Shown here one piece after another: positions 44,051-55,672 of a stretch of DNA of 64,000 bases; the stretch's first letter is position 1, and every line of letters starts with the position of its first letter. Origin of the DNA: Eupeodes corollae (Eukaryota > Arthropoda > Insecta > Diptera > Syrphidae); NCBI RefSeq assembly GCF_945859685.1, contig NC_079147.1, forward strand, positions 194,415,174 to 194,479,173, read 5' to 3'. The notes below the pieces were generated by a model. That model did no database searches and had not been told where the DNA came from. It saw nothing but the letters and a program-made list of their open reading frames with translations. Made by a program: the position numbers and the translations under genes.

Positions 44051-45062
44051 GAAAAAGATTTTGGGGTGACACAAACCAATCGCTTCCCATCCATTCCCGT
44101 CTCCCGTTTTTTCTTAAACCTTAACTAATATTATTATTGGCAATATTTGGTGCAATATGAACAAATTGTAAGTTAAAATCCTTCTTTGTTCTCATTATGG
44201 TTGAAGGTTTTCGTGTTTTGTAAAAAAAATGCAAACTTCATTTTTTTTTCTAAATAAATATCTAAAACAACATTTTACATAAAATAAAATAAGTTTGCTT
44301 TTATTTCCTAGATTTTTATTCGAAAACCAATTTTACCATATTTTAAAACTTTGTATTTCTTGTGTAAAAAAAAACAGACTGTATGTAAGACCATTATCTT
44401 TTGTTAACAACACAATTTGTTGAAGACATTACCTTCATTTATTCACAAGATATCGAGGATCGCACATCAATGTGTATCCAATTTGTGTAGTATTTTTTGT
44501 ATATTCTAATTTTTAAAAAAATACTGAATGTTGGAAACAACATTTTTTAAAAGATGATATTAGCTTGAAGCCAATATCGTTAATAATAATATAATAATAA
44601 TAAATTTTTACCAACTTTTACTACTGCTTTTTAAAGGTCTTATTTTGTGTAAAAATAGACTGTCAGTTCCGTTATTCTCAAAGTGTTACTATGTGTCAAA
44701 AACGTTATTTTTTGTTCGTAAAATATTCGAGGTGTCAAATATTTTTGTTCAGTTTTTTTGATTTACATATAAAAAAAACTAGTTTCACATCGCTTCACTT
44801 AATAGAATATAAAATGTAATTGAAAATAATTTTTTGAAAGTCTTTTATGAATCATTTTGCTTTATTTTCTGTATAACAACTTTTATTTTAAATGAGTATC
44901 TTTACTACTTCTTAAGATATTGACAACGAAAAAAGCTTTCCAAACGTACCAACTATGAAAGCAGGATTTACTTTTTATGTAACTAGAGACTTGAAACTTT
45001 CAAAATTGTCAATTTAAAAAATCGGACCGATTGCAATAGCTACCTATGGGAATTTAAAAAAA
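44051..45062 (+). repeat. AT-rich ~1-kb repeat family, copy 4
   Basis: A diverged head ('CTTCCCATCCATTCCCGTCT') is followed by internal units with 'TTTTTACCAACTTTTACTAC' and 'GATTTACATATAAAAAAAAC' words. The tail is 'GGACCGATTGCAATAGCTAC' and CTATGGGAA. The ACGT-rich tract has been lost (compare 44940-44960). Length is similar to copies 2 and 5. Confidence 0.65.
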
Positions 45063-46253
45063 AGCATTTAATATGTAAAAAATAACTAGTTTTTGGTATT
45101 TGAACAGAGCACAAAAAATATCAGCTAAGCCCAACTGACAACTTCCTCACTAACTAATTGCAACTGCAACTTTTTCCAATAATTTGAGATAAAGTATTTT
45201 GTTTTAAAAAATTATACTGTCGGTACCCAGTCGGTCTAAGAACTGAACTCACTTTTAAAATGTTAGAATTATTTCGTTTCTCAAAATAGCTAAGAACCTT
45301 ATTTGAACAAAAATACCTACCTGTATTATATAGATCGTAAACAAAATCCCCTTCCACATTACTTTTTTTTTTTTTTATTAAATGTCACTTTAAAAAAAAT
45401 TTTGAGCCAATTACTTATTTTTATATTAAAAATTATGTTTTTTGTAATTCACCTACTTTCACTTCCCTTTTTTAATAAAGAAACTTAAAGATTTGTTTTA
45501 AAATAAAGTACTAGTTAAATAATGCTTTTTGTTTGTAAGGCAAAATATTTGACTAAGTAAGACACATTTGGTGGAAAGTAAAATAATCCTTGTTATGTAC
45601 AAAATATTGTAGATAAAAGCATTGAATTAGTTTTTAAAATATTTAACACAAAAGAGGTGCAACTTTAATATTTTACTACAAGTCAATTTTGAGCATTTAA
45701 TCAATGCTTCAAATGTTAATGAATTAAAAAAATTGTTTTAAAATTAATACAAAAATAAAAGCCATGAAGAATAAACCAAAATCAAACTTGTATTATACAT
45801 TTTCATAAATTAAAAACGAAATCTTTTGGAATTGAAGACAATGACATCCAAATACATCAAGAAGAAGGCCTTCGAAATCTTTCGATGAATGTTCAGAATC
45901 TATATAACAGAACTAGTAGAAAATTCTCTTCTCTAAATCAAAATGTGTATATATACGCATTCTAATTAATTAAAAAAGATTTTAAAGCAAATTTTGGTAC
46001 GTTCACATTTTTTCTACTCCAACTTCGTAAAAACGAAGTCGATGAGTTAGCATTATTTTTAAAATTAGGCCAACATATACAGTGCTATGCTATAGCATTT
46101 TAAGAAGCCACAAAACCATTTTTTAACTTAATTTTCAAATAAAATATAAACAAGATTGTTTGTAACACGGATAAACTGTTAGAACACCTTACGAATAATT
46201 AATTTACAAAATGTTACTTGATTAAAAAGTTCCTTCATATGTTAATTCCAACA
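45063..46253 (+). other. Receptor intron between two AT-rich repeat copies
   Basis: No gene or repeat recognised. Open frames at 45154-45357 (minus) and 45303-45488 are composition-driven. Confidence 0.45.
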
Positions 46254-47353
46254 TAAAAAAGAGGCTGTGATGCGACCCACAATGATAACCCGTCTATCGA
46301 TTTGTTTTGCTTAAAAGTTTGTAGGTTTTTGTGTTGGGTTAAAAACATTGTCAGTTGAATTATTCTTAAAAATTTCAAAATTACCACCAATATTTTACAT
46401 ATAATGAAATAGTTTAATTTCAAAATCAAGTTTTGTTAAATAGATTTTTGGTAGAAAACAAATTATTAAAAATTTTAGTAGCATTTCTTAATTTTTTTTA
46501 TATCTTATATGAGCAAATACAAATTAGATGAATGAAATTGATTTGAGAGATGTCGACAACCGAGCATCATTGTTTACCAAATTTGCGTAATATTTTTTGT
46601 AGATTTTTTTTTATGAAAAATCGGATTTTTGGATTTTTTATAAAAAAGAATTAATGAACATCGAAAACAATATTTTCTGTAAAATAAAATAATTTTGAAG
46701 AAAATTTTTTTAATTTTTGAAAATCTATTTAAGTCCATAGTAAATTTTTACCACGTTTAAGTATTGGTTTTTTTAGGTTTTTATTTTTTGTAAAAGAAAC
46801 GTGTCAATTCGATTTTTCCTAAAACTTTGTCGAATATTGAAAACAATATTTTTATAAGTTAAAATTAGTCCGAAGCCATAATCTTAAGTTTTTGAAAACA
46901 TAGATTTTTTGATAGATAGAAAAGTCAAAATTCAATTTTTACCAACTTCGAGAACGGTTTTTCAGGTTTTTATTTTTTATCAGAGAACGGTTTTTCAGGT
47001 TTTTATTTTTTATAAAAAAAACTGTCAATTTGATTTTTCTCAAGATTTTTGTCTTCAAAAACTGGTATGGTAAAAAAAAACCACCCACGCAATTTTCTTT
47101 AGAGCCCTTTCTGCATCTTTCTGCAATATTATCTGTAAAACAAAATTTATTTGATATCGTAATCTTTAATGGTTCTTGAGCTATGGACGACGAACGTACG
47201 GACGTACGGCCGTGGGGACGTACAAACATACTACGAGTACAGACGCACGTACAGACATCTTCCTAAAAAAGTTTATTTCGACTCTGGGGACCTTTAAACG
47301 TCGAGAAATTTTCAATTCGAAAAAATCCGACCCATTACAATATCTTCCGTATT
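46254..47353 (+). repeat. AT-rich ~1-kb repeat family, copy 5 (full length)
   Basis: The head 'AGAGGCTGTGATGCGACCCA', 'CGTCTATCGATTTGTTTTGC' and TTAAAAGTTT is followed by several internal units, including a short tandem duplication 'GAGAACGGTTTTTCAGG' at about 46949-47000. The ACGT-rich tract lies at about 47184-47250 and the tail reads 'CCGACCCATTACAATATCTT'. 'TTCTTGAGCTATGGACGACG' is shared exactly with copy 2 (19638 onward). Open frames on both strands over the tract (46939-47385) reflect the repeat and are not genes. Confidence 0.75.
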
Positions 47354-47964
47354 TTAAAAATATTTCCAGCATTTTAAAATATTAAAATGAATCTGTAAGA
47401 AAATGGTTAGAGCAGTTTTTTTTCAATTGGTTTTGTATATATACAATTTTTCACTTTAATTTAAAAAATATGTTTGTTATGCAGTTGTATAAAGTTTGTA
47501 GTAAATATATTAAATTTCATTTTTGTGCGAAAATGGTGACTCATTTTTGAGACATCAGGTTCGAATACAAAGCCATGCTATAGCATTTTGAAAAACCAGA
47601 AACCCATCATTTTACTTAATTTTTAATTAATTAAAAGTATATTACTATTTTTCTTTATGCACCAACTGATATAAATAATTATTGTTTTGGAACACCATTT
47701 GAAATAATTCGAAAAATTTTAAAAGTATTGGTATTATTTATTTTTTCTTTAAATTACAAAAAACCTCTTTTAAATCCAAGATTTACAAATACCCTGTAAA
47801 AATTATTTTTGCAACTTAAAAAGACAATTTTAAATTAGAAACATCTAAAAATAAAAAATTACTTTAAGAGTTAGAATTGAAAACATGATTTCTTGTACGA
47901 TTTAGGAAAAACTTTGTATTAAATTGCTTTTGTTTTAAATAAATTTAAAACGATACGAATTATA
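47354..47964 (+). other. Receptor intron, nothing recognised
   Basis: AT-rich sequence, no feature supported. Confidence 0.5.
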
Positions 47965-49690
47965 AAGGTTAGGTTAGGTTGGAGTGGCTGTCTAGATGTC
48001 ATTGACGCACTTAGACCTCAAGGGTCCATTGTGATACCACTAATGAGGTTACTCATGGAAGAGTAATGAACTTAAACAAACCATTTTGTACTTTTAATGA
48101 AGTAAGAGAGACATTTTGTGTCAATCGTTCACTGTTATTGTCGAAGAAGAGATTACCAAAAAAGTTATTCCTGCTAATAGAGAGTGCAGGACATGTACAT
48201 AGAAGATGTTGGACCGTTTCATCTTCCTCCTCGTCCATGCAGCTTCTACAGAAGTCATTTGTGTAGACCCCTAGCCTCAGAGCATGTCTTCCTATGAGGC
48301 AGTGTCCCGTTATTACTCCAATTGTAGAGCTTATACTTGTCTGCTCAGTGATATCAAGCCTTTTGACCGTTTTTAGTCTATACTTGGGCATATTTTCTTG
48401 GTTGCTAGGCAGGTGGTATTCTGTGACCATCTAGCATTTGTTGATTCTAGAGCATATTTCTTGAGAAGATATTTGCGTGTAGCAAGTGGTGTTCCTATGT
48501 TATGTTTTTTGCTCTTCGGCTTTGCAATTTCCCGGAATGTCTCTGTGGCCCGGCACCCAAATGAGGTGAATGTTAAACTGTTCCTTCATCTCATTCTGAG
48601 ATGATCGACAATCGTGGACTGTTTGAGAGTTTGTGGAGACAGACGCCAGAGATTTAAGAGCGGCTTGGCTGTCTGAGAAGATTCGTATAGCCTTACAAGA
48701 TATAACGTTTTCTTTGAGCCAGGATAGTGCTTATTTAATCGACATTACTTCTGCCTGGAATACACTGCATTGATTGGGAAGTCTATAGGATAGACTGAGA
48801 TTCAGTTGTTCTGAAAAGATACCACTTCTGACTCCATGATCGGTCTTTGAACCGTCAGTATAGAAGTGTACCGCATCGTCTTCCAGGGGTCTCTCTTCTT
48901 CCCAGGAGGATCTTGAAGGGATGGACACATGGAAGCTTTTACCGTATACCATATTTGGGGTGGTATATTCTAAGCGATCTGGGGTAGATCTGAAACTGTC
49001 TAGAATAGTAGTATGTCCAGTATTGTTACTGGTCCATTGAGAGATGGCTCTAAGCCTTACACATGAGTTGGCTGCCACCTTTTTGGAGAAGATGTCAAGT
49101 GGTGTTAGGTTTAAAAGCACTTCAAGTGCTGCGGTTGGTGTTGAGCGAAGTGCTCCTGTGATGCACATACCTGCTGACCGCTGGACTTTGATGAGTTTAT
49201 TTAGATTTACCATCTTGTTGAGTGCGGTCCACCATACGACAGCTCCATAAATGAGTATCGGTCTGATTACCGAAGTGTATAGCCAGTGGTTTATTTTTGG
49301 GGAGAAGCCCCATTTTGATCCTATGGCCTTTTTACAAGTAAAAAGCGCTACAGTAGCCTTTTTGACACTTTCAGCAATATTTGCCTTCCAATTTAGTTTT
49401 TTGTCTAAAATGAGGCCCAAATATTATTATTATTAGCTTGGTCGGAAAAGCTTAATGGTATTCCTCTAATCTTGGGTGGGCTAATCTGACGAATTTTATA
49501 TCTTCTCGAAAAGAGTATTAATTCTGTTTTATGTGGGTTGACGCCCATTCCACATTGCTTAGCCCATTTAGTTAGTCTGTTTAGGGCATTTTGTAGGAGT
49601 TCCGAGAGAACTTGGGGTGCTTCCTAGATACGTATATTGCAACGTAGTCAGCATAGGCAATTATAAAGGATTCTATGAATTTCGTATAAT
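47965..49690 (-). mobile_element. 5'-truncated I-group LINE with RNase H
   Basis: The minus strand begins in the RT core with 'IIAYADYVAIYVSRKHPKF' (about 49660-49605), where the second catalytic Asp of YADD has become Tyr. A 229-codon frame (49420-48731) follows with the RT C-terminal part (GLILDKKLNWKANI, VIRPILIYGAVVWWTALNKM) and an RNase H start (VHFYTDGSKTDHG, then SVFQAEVMSI). After a frameshift, the 48430-48053 frame ends in a Cys/His finger (CRSCM...VQHLLCTCPALS). The 3' terminus carries GGTTAGGTTGGAGTGGCTGT. LINEs with RNase H and such a finger belong to the I superfamily (LOA/R1-like). Truncation, the YADY change and frameshifts make it inactive. Plus-strand open frames here are antisense shadows. 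Confidence 0.85.
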
Positions 49691-50205
49691 CTGAATAATT
49701 TATTTTAATTAACGACTTAATCTTAATGGTTAAGAAAAAAAAAAACACATCATGAACCACGAACATTTATTTTTGTGGTATTTTGACGTTAGTGTTAGAA
49801 AAAATAATGCTTTTATTTATGTGTGTATTTTTGTTTAAATAAAAAACGTGTTTATTTGATTTTCATCGCTCTGTGTTAATTCAAAACTTAATTATTATCA
49901 CATTTTTTTATCCCACTTATCTATTTTTTTTTTTGATTTATTATAAAATTATTTAACATCATTATTAATACTCGGGTATTATTCTTTAATAAAATAAAAA
50001 GAAATGTGTTTACAATTATGCTCTGTTTTAATAGTTGACACGTTGTTTATCACAATAATGACAAAAATTGTCCTCGAATTTATATTTTTTTCAACCATAT
50101 TTAATGCATGCGTGTTATACCAACTTACCAAACCCATAAAATTTAATTGCCAGAGTTAACGTAAGCCACAAAAATATAATTTGTTTTATGAACCCGAAAA
50201 AAAGA
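49691..50205 (+). other. Receptor intron, nothing recognised
   Basis: AT-rich sequence after the truncated 5' end of the LINE. Confidence 0.5.
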
Positions 50206-50268
50206 AAAATTACACAACTTAAAAAAAAAAAGGTTTATTATTGTTTTTTTTTTAAGTTGTGTAATTTT
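50206..50268. repeat. Long inverted repeat (~25-bp arms)
   Basis: AAAATTACACAACTTAAAAA... (50206 onward) and its complement ...TTTTTAAGTTGTGTAATTTT (to 50268) face each other around a GGTTTATTATTG-type loop. The stem appears perfect apart from possible slippage in the A/T run. It may be a small fold-back relic. Confidence 0.85.
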
Positions 50269-51073
50269 GTTTTTTGTGTGTTTAGATTATATCACTTTAT
50301 GACAGTTATTATCGTTGTGAATCCATACAAAAATTAATTGAATATCAAACGTTTTTTTATTTAGACAAAAATAATTTCCCAAAACATTTTAAATAAGCTT
50401 AATTTTTCACTTATGTCACATAAACAAAATATTACTCATACGCCACAGTCAGTATTCTGATTAATGTTATAATGTCAAGAGAGTAATTAGGGCTTAGGAT
50501 ATCAGCATATCGTGTGATATTAGCACATTTGGACATTTAAATTGGTTTTCAAAACTATTTATAGAGCATGGAATTTCCTTTATTCTGTTAAGAGGATTTC
50601 ATGGAAAACACAAGAAGCTGCATACAAAATTTATTTTAAACTTGTAATTAAGTAAATTCAGATTAATGCCATTTGTGTGATTACTACTTTATGAAAAACG
50701 TCATTAAAAAATGCTTTAGACAAGACAAAAAAATATTGAAATTAATGACTCTCTTGCATAACATAGTCCTCAGAGGGCCATTTTTCTCACACAGAGTCAA
50801 AGATAAGGACTCAAAAAAACGAAAATAGTTTGAGATTATCATAATTAACATTTTAATTTTGAAATTCAAGTCCTTTTTATAATAAATTATATTCAACAGA
50901 ACTGTTTGACGCTGCTTATGGTGCTACTACTGTTCTTTGTGCAGCATTTACTTTGAAATAAGAACTGAGCTTCTAAAGTTGAAAATAATTGACAAAGAAA
51001 ATCATAAATTAAAAAAAACACTAACGCCAGATCATAGCTTGACGTGTATATTGTTTTTTTATTTTTATCATTT
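50269..51073 (+). other. Receptor intron with weak similarity to 54720-55040
   Basis: No gene. 'TTATCATAATTAACATT' at about 50836 and the ACTCTCTTGC word at about 50746 have counterparts at 54735 and 54810. This hints that the better-matching pair described next extends upstream. Confidence 0.4.
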
Positions 51074-51168
51074 TTTAATTAAAAAACGCCAGTTCATATG
51101 AAATTTTCAGTAGACAGAAGCAGCTATCAAATGCAGAAACACAGTGACAGCATTGAATTAATAGCAAA
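51074..51168 (+). repeat. Interspersed duplicate, copy A (pairs with 55045-55137)
   Basis: 'TTAATTAAAAAACGCCAG', 'ATCAAATGCAGAAACAC' and 'ATTGAATTAATAGCA' are shared in the same order, spacing and orientation with 55045-55137. About 40 bases around ATCAAATGCAGAAACAC are nearly identical. No coding capacity. Confidence 0.7.
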
Positions 51169-51922
51169 AGTATGTGTAGGAATGTTACATACATTCTTAC
51201 TGACTTTAAGGACAAATATTTTTTGAAATTTTGTACTATGCCGTATAACATTTCAAATTCCATTATATCTTTTCGAATTTGAAATATTAAGTAATTTATT
51301 CTTGAGAAAATAATTAGTGCTGATTTTAGTGAAGAAATGTCAGCTTGACCAAAATAATTTTATATCATTTATTTAGACAACCTTAAACTTATCCAAAAAT
51401 ATAAGATTTTTGGCTCGGCTTCAATTTCAAGGTACTAGTTCAAGTGACTATTGTCTCATAAAACCTCTGTCACCATTACCAGCCGAAATTATACAATTAT
51501 TATACCTAAGTATTGTATAGTAAAGTTTCATGTTAATTTTGAATAGACGATAGAGCCATTTTTGAAGATCAGGATTAACCAATTTATTTGATAAGAACAG
51601 TCACAGTTCTTAGGCCTTTTACCAGTAAATAAAACTTACCGCAAAAGAATGGATTAGATGAACCAAGAGTTTTTCTAGAATTTTAAATATGAACATTTGC
51701 ATTTAGCAATTTGAAAACCTGATACATTATTTTGGAAAAAACACATTCTTAAATACTAAAAATATTGCGATTTCAATACACGGCGATCTTGCGGTTAGTT
51801 CGATATAGTTCCGATTTTTTTCTGAGTTACTCATGACGTTAGTTCAAAAGGTCAAAATTCATAAAAAACGTAAAATATGTATACTTTTTATGTTTTTTAT
51901 TAATTTTAAATCAGTTAGCTAG
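51169..51922 (+). other. Receptor intron, nothing recognised
   Basis: AT-rich sequence, no feature supported. Confidence 0.5.
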
Positions 51923-52062
51923 GTAGTACCCGTCTCTTGATAGGCAGTGAGTGGGCCGGAAATGATAAAGGTCTTGTGATTTTTACTGTTATTGCTTCTT
52001 GCGAGGGATTGACAAATTCCTAAATCAGTCGTCGGCATAAAAATGTCCCGTCCATTCCTCAC
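51923..52062 (+). mobile_element. tRNA-derived SINE, copy 3 (degraded, shortened)
   Basis: The head GTAGTACCCGT is followed by a strongly altered tRNA part. The body reads 'TTGCTTCTTGCGAGGGATTG', ACAAATTCCTAAATCAG and a tail 'GTCCCGTCCATTCCTCA'. The head, the GAGG.ATTGACAAATTC word and the tail occur in the same order as in copies 1, 2 and 4. Confidence 0.65.
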
Positions 52063-52789
52063 ATGACATGACACGCATATAAGAATTTTTGATATTTGAA
52101 AGCCACTAGGCCCTTGGTTATTGGCTATTTTGGCACCTTATTTATTTATAGTTATATTTTATGATCTTAATAAGCTACTGAAACAATTTCAATTCAATAC
52201 TTACCATCTTCTGTTGAATCTTTTATGATTTTTAAAAACTTTCCTTTTTCCAAACTTCACTATAAATAAAATGAACGACTAAGTTTCACGAACTTGACCA
52301 TCTATCCAAAGAATGTATTTAAAAATATTTCCTGTGTTTTAATATTTAAAAATACAAATTAAAACATCCATCGATTTCTCAAAATAAAACCATAAATTTT
52401 CAAGCTTTTTACTTGAAACTCTTTAGAGGGATTTTTTTAAATAATTTTTTTTCAAATCTAGGTATGTAGTTATTTAGAGTATATTTATATGCGTTTTATA
52501 TTTCAATTTCGTAAAAAATTACTACCCTACTACAAGAAATGTCGAATTTAAAAAAAAAATTAGTAAGTACGAGTAATTCTTTAAAAATCAAAAATATTAT
52601 TAAGATTAAATACGTTAATTAAGAAAACTGAAAAAAATAACTATTCTATGGGTGGTATCCCTTTGGAGCAATACAAAAATGTATTTTTTATATTAAAAAA
52701 AGATAAATTAATAAAAAAAAAACTAAAGGAAAATATCTGTTCTGTTTTTGACAAACATTTTAATTTTCGATTTTTGACAAATAAATATA
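52063..52789 (+). other. Receptor intron, nothing recognised
   Basis: AT-rich sequence. The 85-codon frame 52648-52905 runs into the dispersed repeat and is not supported as a gene. Confidence 0.45.
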
Positions 52790-52985
52790 AAATAAAACAA
52801 CTAACGCAAATCGGCTCAAAAACTCAAGTTCCACATTCGAAGTCAATCGACCTAATACCCGGACAGACAGATATATGGACGGAATTGAGGGACCCATTTT
52901 TTTGACTTTACTACCGTAGTAATGTGATGTTTCATTAAAATCTCGAGTTCGAAATTTTTTACGAATTTAAAACTTGACATTTAGT
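52790..52985 (+). repeat. Dispersed repeat, copy 3 (longest)
   Basis: 'AAATCGGCTCAAAAACTCAA', 'GAAGTCAATCGACCTAATAC', a CGGACAGACAGAT segment, 'GGGACCCATTTTTTTGACTT' and 'AAAATCTCGAGTTCGAAA' continue to 'TTAAAACTTGACAT'. This copy joins the parts seen separately at 6091-6245 and 7065-7140 into one unit. Confidence 0.55.
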
Positions 52986-53014
52986 TCCAAGAAGAATTAC
53001 CTAAAAGAGTTCCG

Positions 53015-53250
53015 TTCATTGACTGACCTAGTTAACAGAACTAAAGTCCAACGGCTTAGATGTAGAGCAAATACACATCAACGCTCCAGCCCGGAAGGTC
53101 TTCGAATCTTATCCCGAGGAAGACCTCAACCAACTTGGCGTGCGAAACTAGAAGCAGCTAGCTAGTGACCAAGCTGGCTGGAGACGCATGTTGGTTTAGG
53201 CCCAGGTCCGCCCCGGACTGTAGCGCCACCTTAAGTAAGTAAGTAAGTCC
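53015..53250 (+). mobile_element. RTE-type LINE 3' terminal relic
   Basis: Forward frames read 'SPEGLRILSRGRPQPTWRAK' (about 53089-53148), similar to the 'GRPxxRWxDxxE' end of RTE-type proteins, then a frameshifted end. The 3' untranslated tail is 'CCGGACTGTAGCGCCACCTT', followed by a (TAAG)n microsatellite at about 53231-53248. Confidence 0.6.
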
Positions 53251-55044
53251 CGTTCATTGTAAATATTTACAACTTAAATTTTATCCGTCGTGTTCCATTT
53301 TTAACAGCACCAACAACTTATAATTTTTTTATAAGACAGGGATCTCGACGGGGAAGTTGTTTCTTTTCGGTCGGACCACATTGTGTTTGCCAATGCCTTA
53401 ATTTTTTTCCCTTGCTGCAGTCAAAGAATTCAGACAATCTGTTCCCAAACAATCAATTGTCTTGATGCTTTAACTCTTAAACGCCTTGAATATTTGTTAT
53501 TTTCGATCCTGAACTAATTATATGGGAAGCACTGAAATTTATAAAAAATATCAACGAGTTAAGTAAAAAAATGAGTGGTATGACTTTTCATGCGATCAAT
53601 TAAATAAAAGATCAATAGCTCTTCTTAATCTCCTGAGAAGATACGAAACTTCAAGTGTTAGGTTAGATTACTTGGAGATCAACAAACTTCCAGATAAAAT
53701 GGTATACCAGCTGAGTTCTTTAAAAAAAGCAAAATTTAGTTTAAGTTCAAATTAACAGAAACGGCTAGAGTACGATAACTTAGGCAACAAAGTTTAATAA
53801 GGGATTTGTATACAACAGTTAAAAACAAGCATTTTGTGGGAGGGGCAATTTAAAAAAAATATTATTTAAAATGGAAAAAATAGTTAAAAAAAACAGTAGC
53901 GCTTACAATTAAGCATGATACATTTTTTTTTTCAAGCCAACATTCTGTTCTATTAGCCAGTTTTTAAATCTAGTCAAAACTATGTGCAGTTTTTTAAAAT
54001 AATAATTTTAAACTCAAAATTTAAGTAAAAAAAGTTAAAAAAAGGTTTAAAGTGTAATTTTTTAATACTTCAATGCTACTGTCCAATCAATCTTGTTTTA
54101 TGGGCACAGGTATGGGGAGTATAGAAATATGAGCTAGTTGAAAGCCTATTACGCTTTTTTTTAAAGAAAAATATTTGTTTGCCCATAAACGCACCAAAAT
54201 TGATGTTGTTTTTTTCAAAGTGGTCTTCCGTCACTTTTTATTTCAACCCTTAAGCTGAATGCTGAATACATAGGGAGAGTGCTAAGTTAGAGAACCATGA
54301 AAGGTGTCTGCAAAAGATGGGAACTCTGGCTTGACCCTGAATTGAAGAATGATTGAGGTTCAATTGAAGAAGATGCTTTGCCAATTAATATCCGTCACAG
54401 ATGAAAATGCGCATATTGAAAGAGCTTGCTAATCAACGAAATGGTAATATTATTCAAAGTTTAATCGCAAGGACATAAACTATTTCACCAGCGAATATAA
54501 AAATTCCATCATTAAAACCATTTTAACGTTAAGAGGATCAGACTTAACATTAGGCCTCATCGAAACGAAAAAAAAGGAATTTAAAATATTTTCTGAGACG
54601 ACTTTTAAAGTTCAAATTTCTTAAAAAAATAAAATTTGGTACTATATTCAGTTGTCATGCTATTCGCTTAAGGCTACTGCAATAAATGTCAAAACTACAG
54701 GGTGTCATTTCTAAAACTATTTTCGATACAAATTTGAATTATCATAATTAACATTATACTTAGTCATAATGAGATGCTAGTTCATCAAGTGAAATAATAT
54801 TCAATGAACTCTCTTGCTTCTTTAGTAATGCTCTCTTATTTGCTTCTAATCAAAATAGCTTTGGAAAATAAATTGAATTCAATGTGCCTCTGTTGTGTTT
54901 ATAATAATTTAGGACAACCTCGGATATAAGACGAACTATAGCAGAACAGCAGAACAGAATACCCCATCTGGCGTCTCTTTATGTGTGTCTACTGTCTAGC
55001 TATCCATATCTTTCGATAAACACTCGTAGTTTGGTAGTTGTTGA
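53251..55044 (+). other. Receptor intron, nothing recognised except weak duplicate similarity at its end
   Basis: About 1.8 kb with no supported gene. The last ~320 bases share scattered words with 50740-51070. Confidence 0.45.
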
Positions 55045-55137
55045 TTTTTTAATTAAAACGCCAGATTAAATGCAATTTTCAAATAGAGTGCACCCATCAA
55101 ATGCAGAAACACGATGACAAAATTGAATTAATAGCAG
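55045..55137 (+). repeat. Interspersed duplicate, copy B (pairs with 51074-51168)
   Basis: It shares ATCAAATGCAGAAACAC and ATTGAATTAATAGCA with copy A at the same spacing; the GAAACAC is followed by a two-base difference (GA for AG). It lies about 335 bp before the exon at 55472. Confidence 0.7.
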
Positions 55138-55471
55138 GAGGTTGTGAAACTGTCAACAAAGATTACACGCTGGTTCATCGTATAGGACGAAAAATCCTTT
55201 TTTTTTTTGGGAAATATTAATTCAAAACAGATAAGGTCTTGAAATTGAGAAGAAATCAATTAATAAAGACCGACTCACTAATTGGTGTTGTAGAAACTCG
55301 CTGGCATTGAATTTCGCAAGGACATTCTAGAATTGTATTTCATACCTCATTGTGTTTAAAAAATTCCCCTAATCTATCGCAATCCTTTTTATATTTACGA
55401 GGACAATATTTAGTCCTTAAATTTAATTTTTGTTTGTATTAATTTTGTTTTCTTGTCAATTTCATTTACAG
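55138..55471 (+). other. End of second visible receptor intron
   Basis: AT-rich sequence ending in the acceptor tract TCTTGTCAATTTCATTTACAG before the exon at 55472. Confidence 0.7.
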
Positions 55472-55672
55472 ATGGTCATATTTACGGTATGGATAACATC
55501 AGCCGTTTATTCAACGCCAAAATTTGTATTCAGTAAAACTATACGTAACGTGCACACAAGCGACGGAGCCGAGGAGGATATTTGTGTCCTCGATAGGAAA
55601 ATGTTCAATTCCAAATTACTGGATATGATAAATTTTGGTTTATTATATGTTACGCCATTGTTGGTGATGACG
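55472..55672 (+). CDS. TrissinR: Trissin receptor-like GPCR, exon with TM4, ECL2 and TM5
   Basis: This 201-bp exon (67 codons, phase 0 at both ends) reads 'MVIFTVWITSAVYSTPKFVF' (TM4 with Trp4.50 and a distal Pro). ECL2 with 'EEDICVLDRKMFNSK' follows; its Cys would pair with Cys3.25 in the exon at 24520. Then comes 'LDMINFGLLYVTPLLVMT' (TM5 with Pro5.50). The first ATG is simply the codon after the acceptor ATTTACAG and is not a translation start. The donor is ACG|GTAAGT at 55673. The next exon (TM6, TM7 and C-tail) was not found before 64000, so the following intron exceeds 8.3 kb. Together with 14325-14469 and 24520-24679 this is one uninterrupted receptor segment of about 168 residues. Confidence 0.88.

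Noticed and set aside
48398..49436. Plus-strand frames of 61-68 codons
   Set aside because: They are antisense to an I-group LINE whose RT and RNase H blocks are readable on the minus strand.
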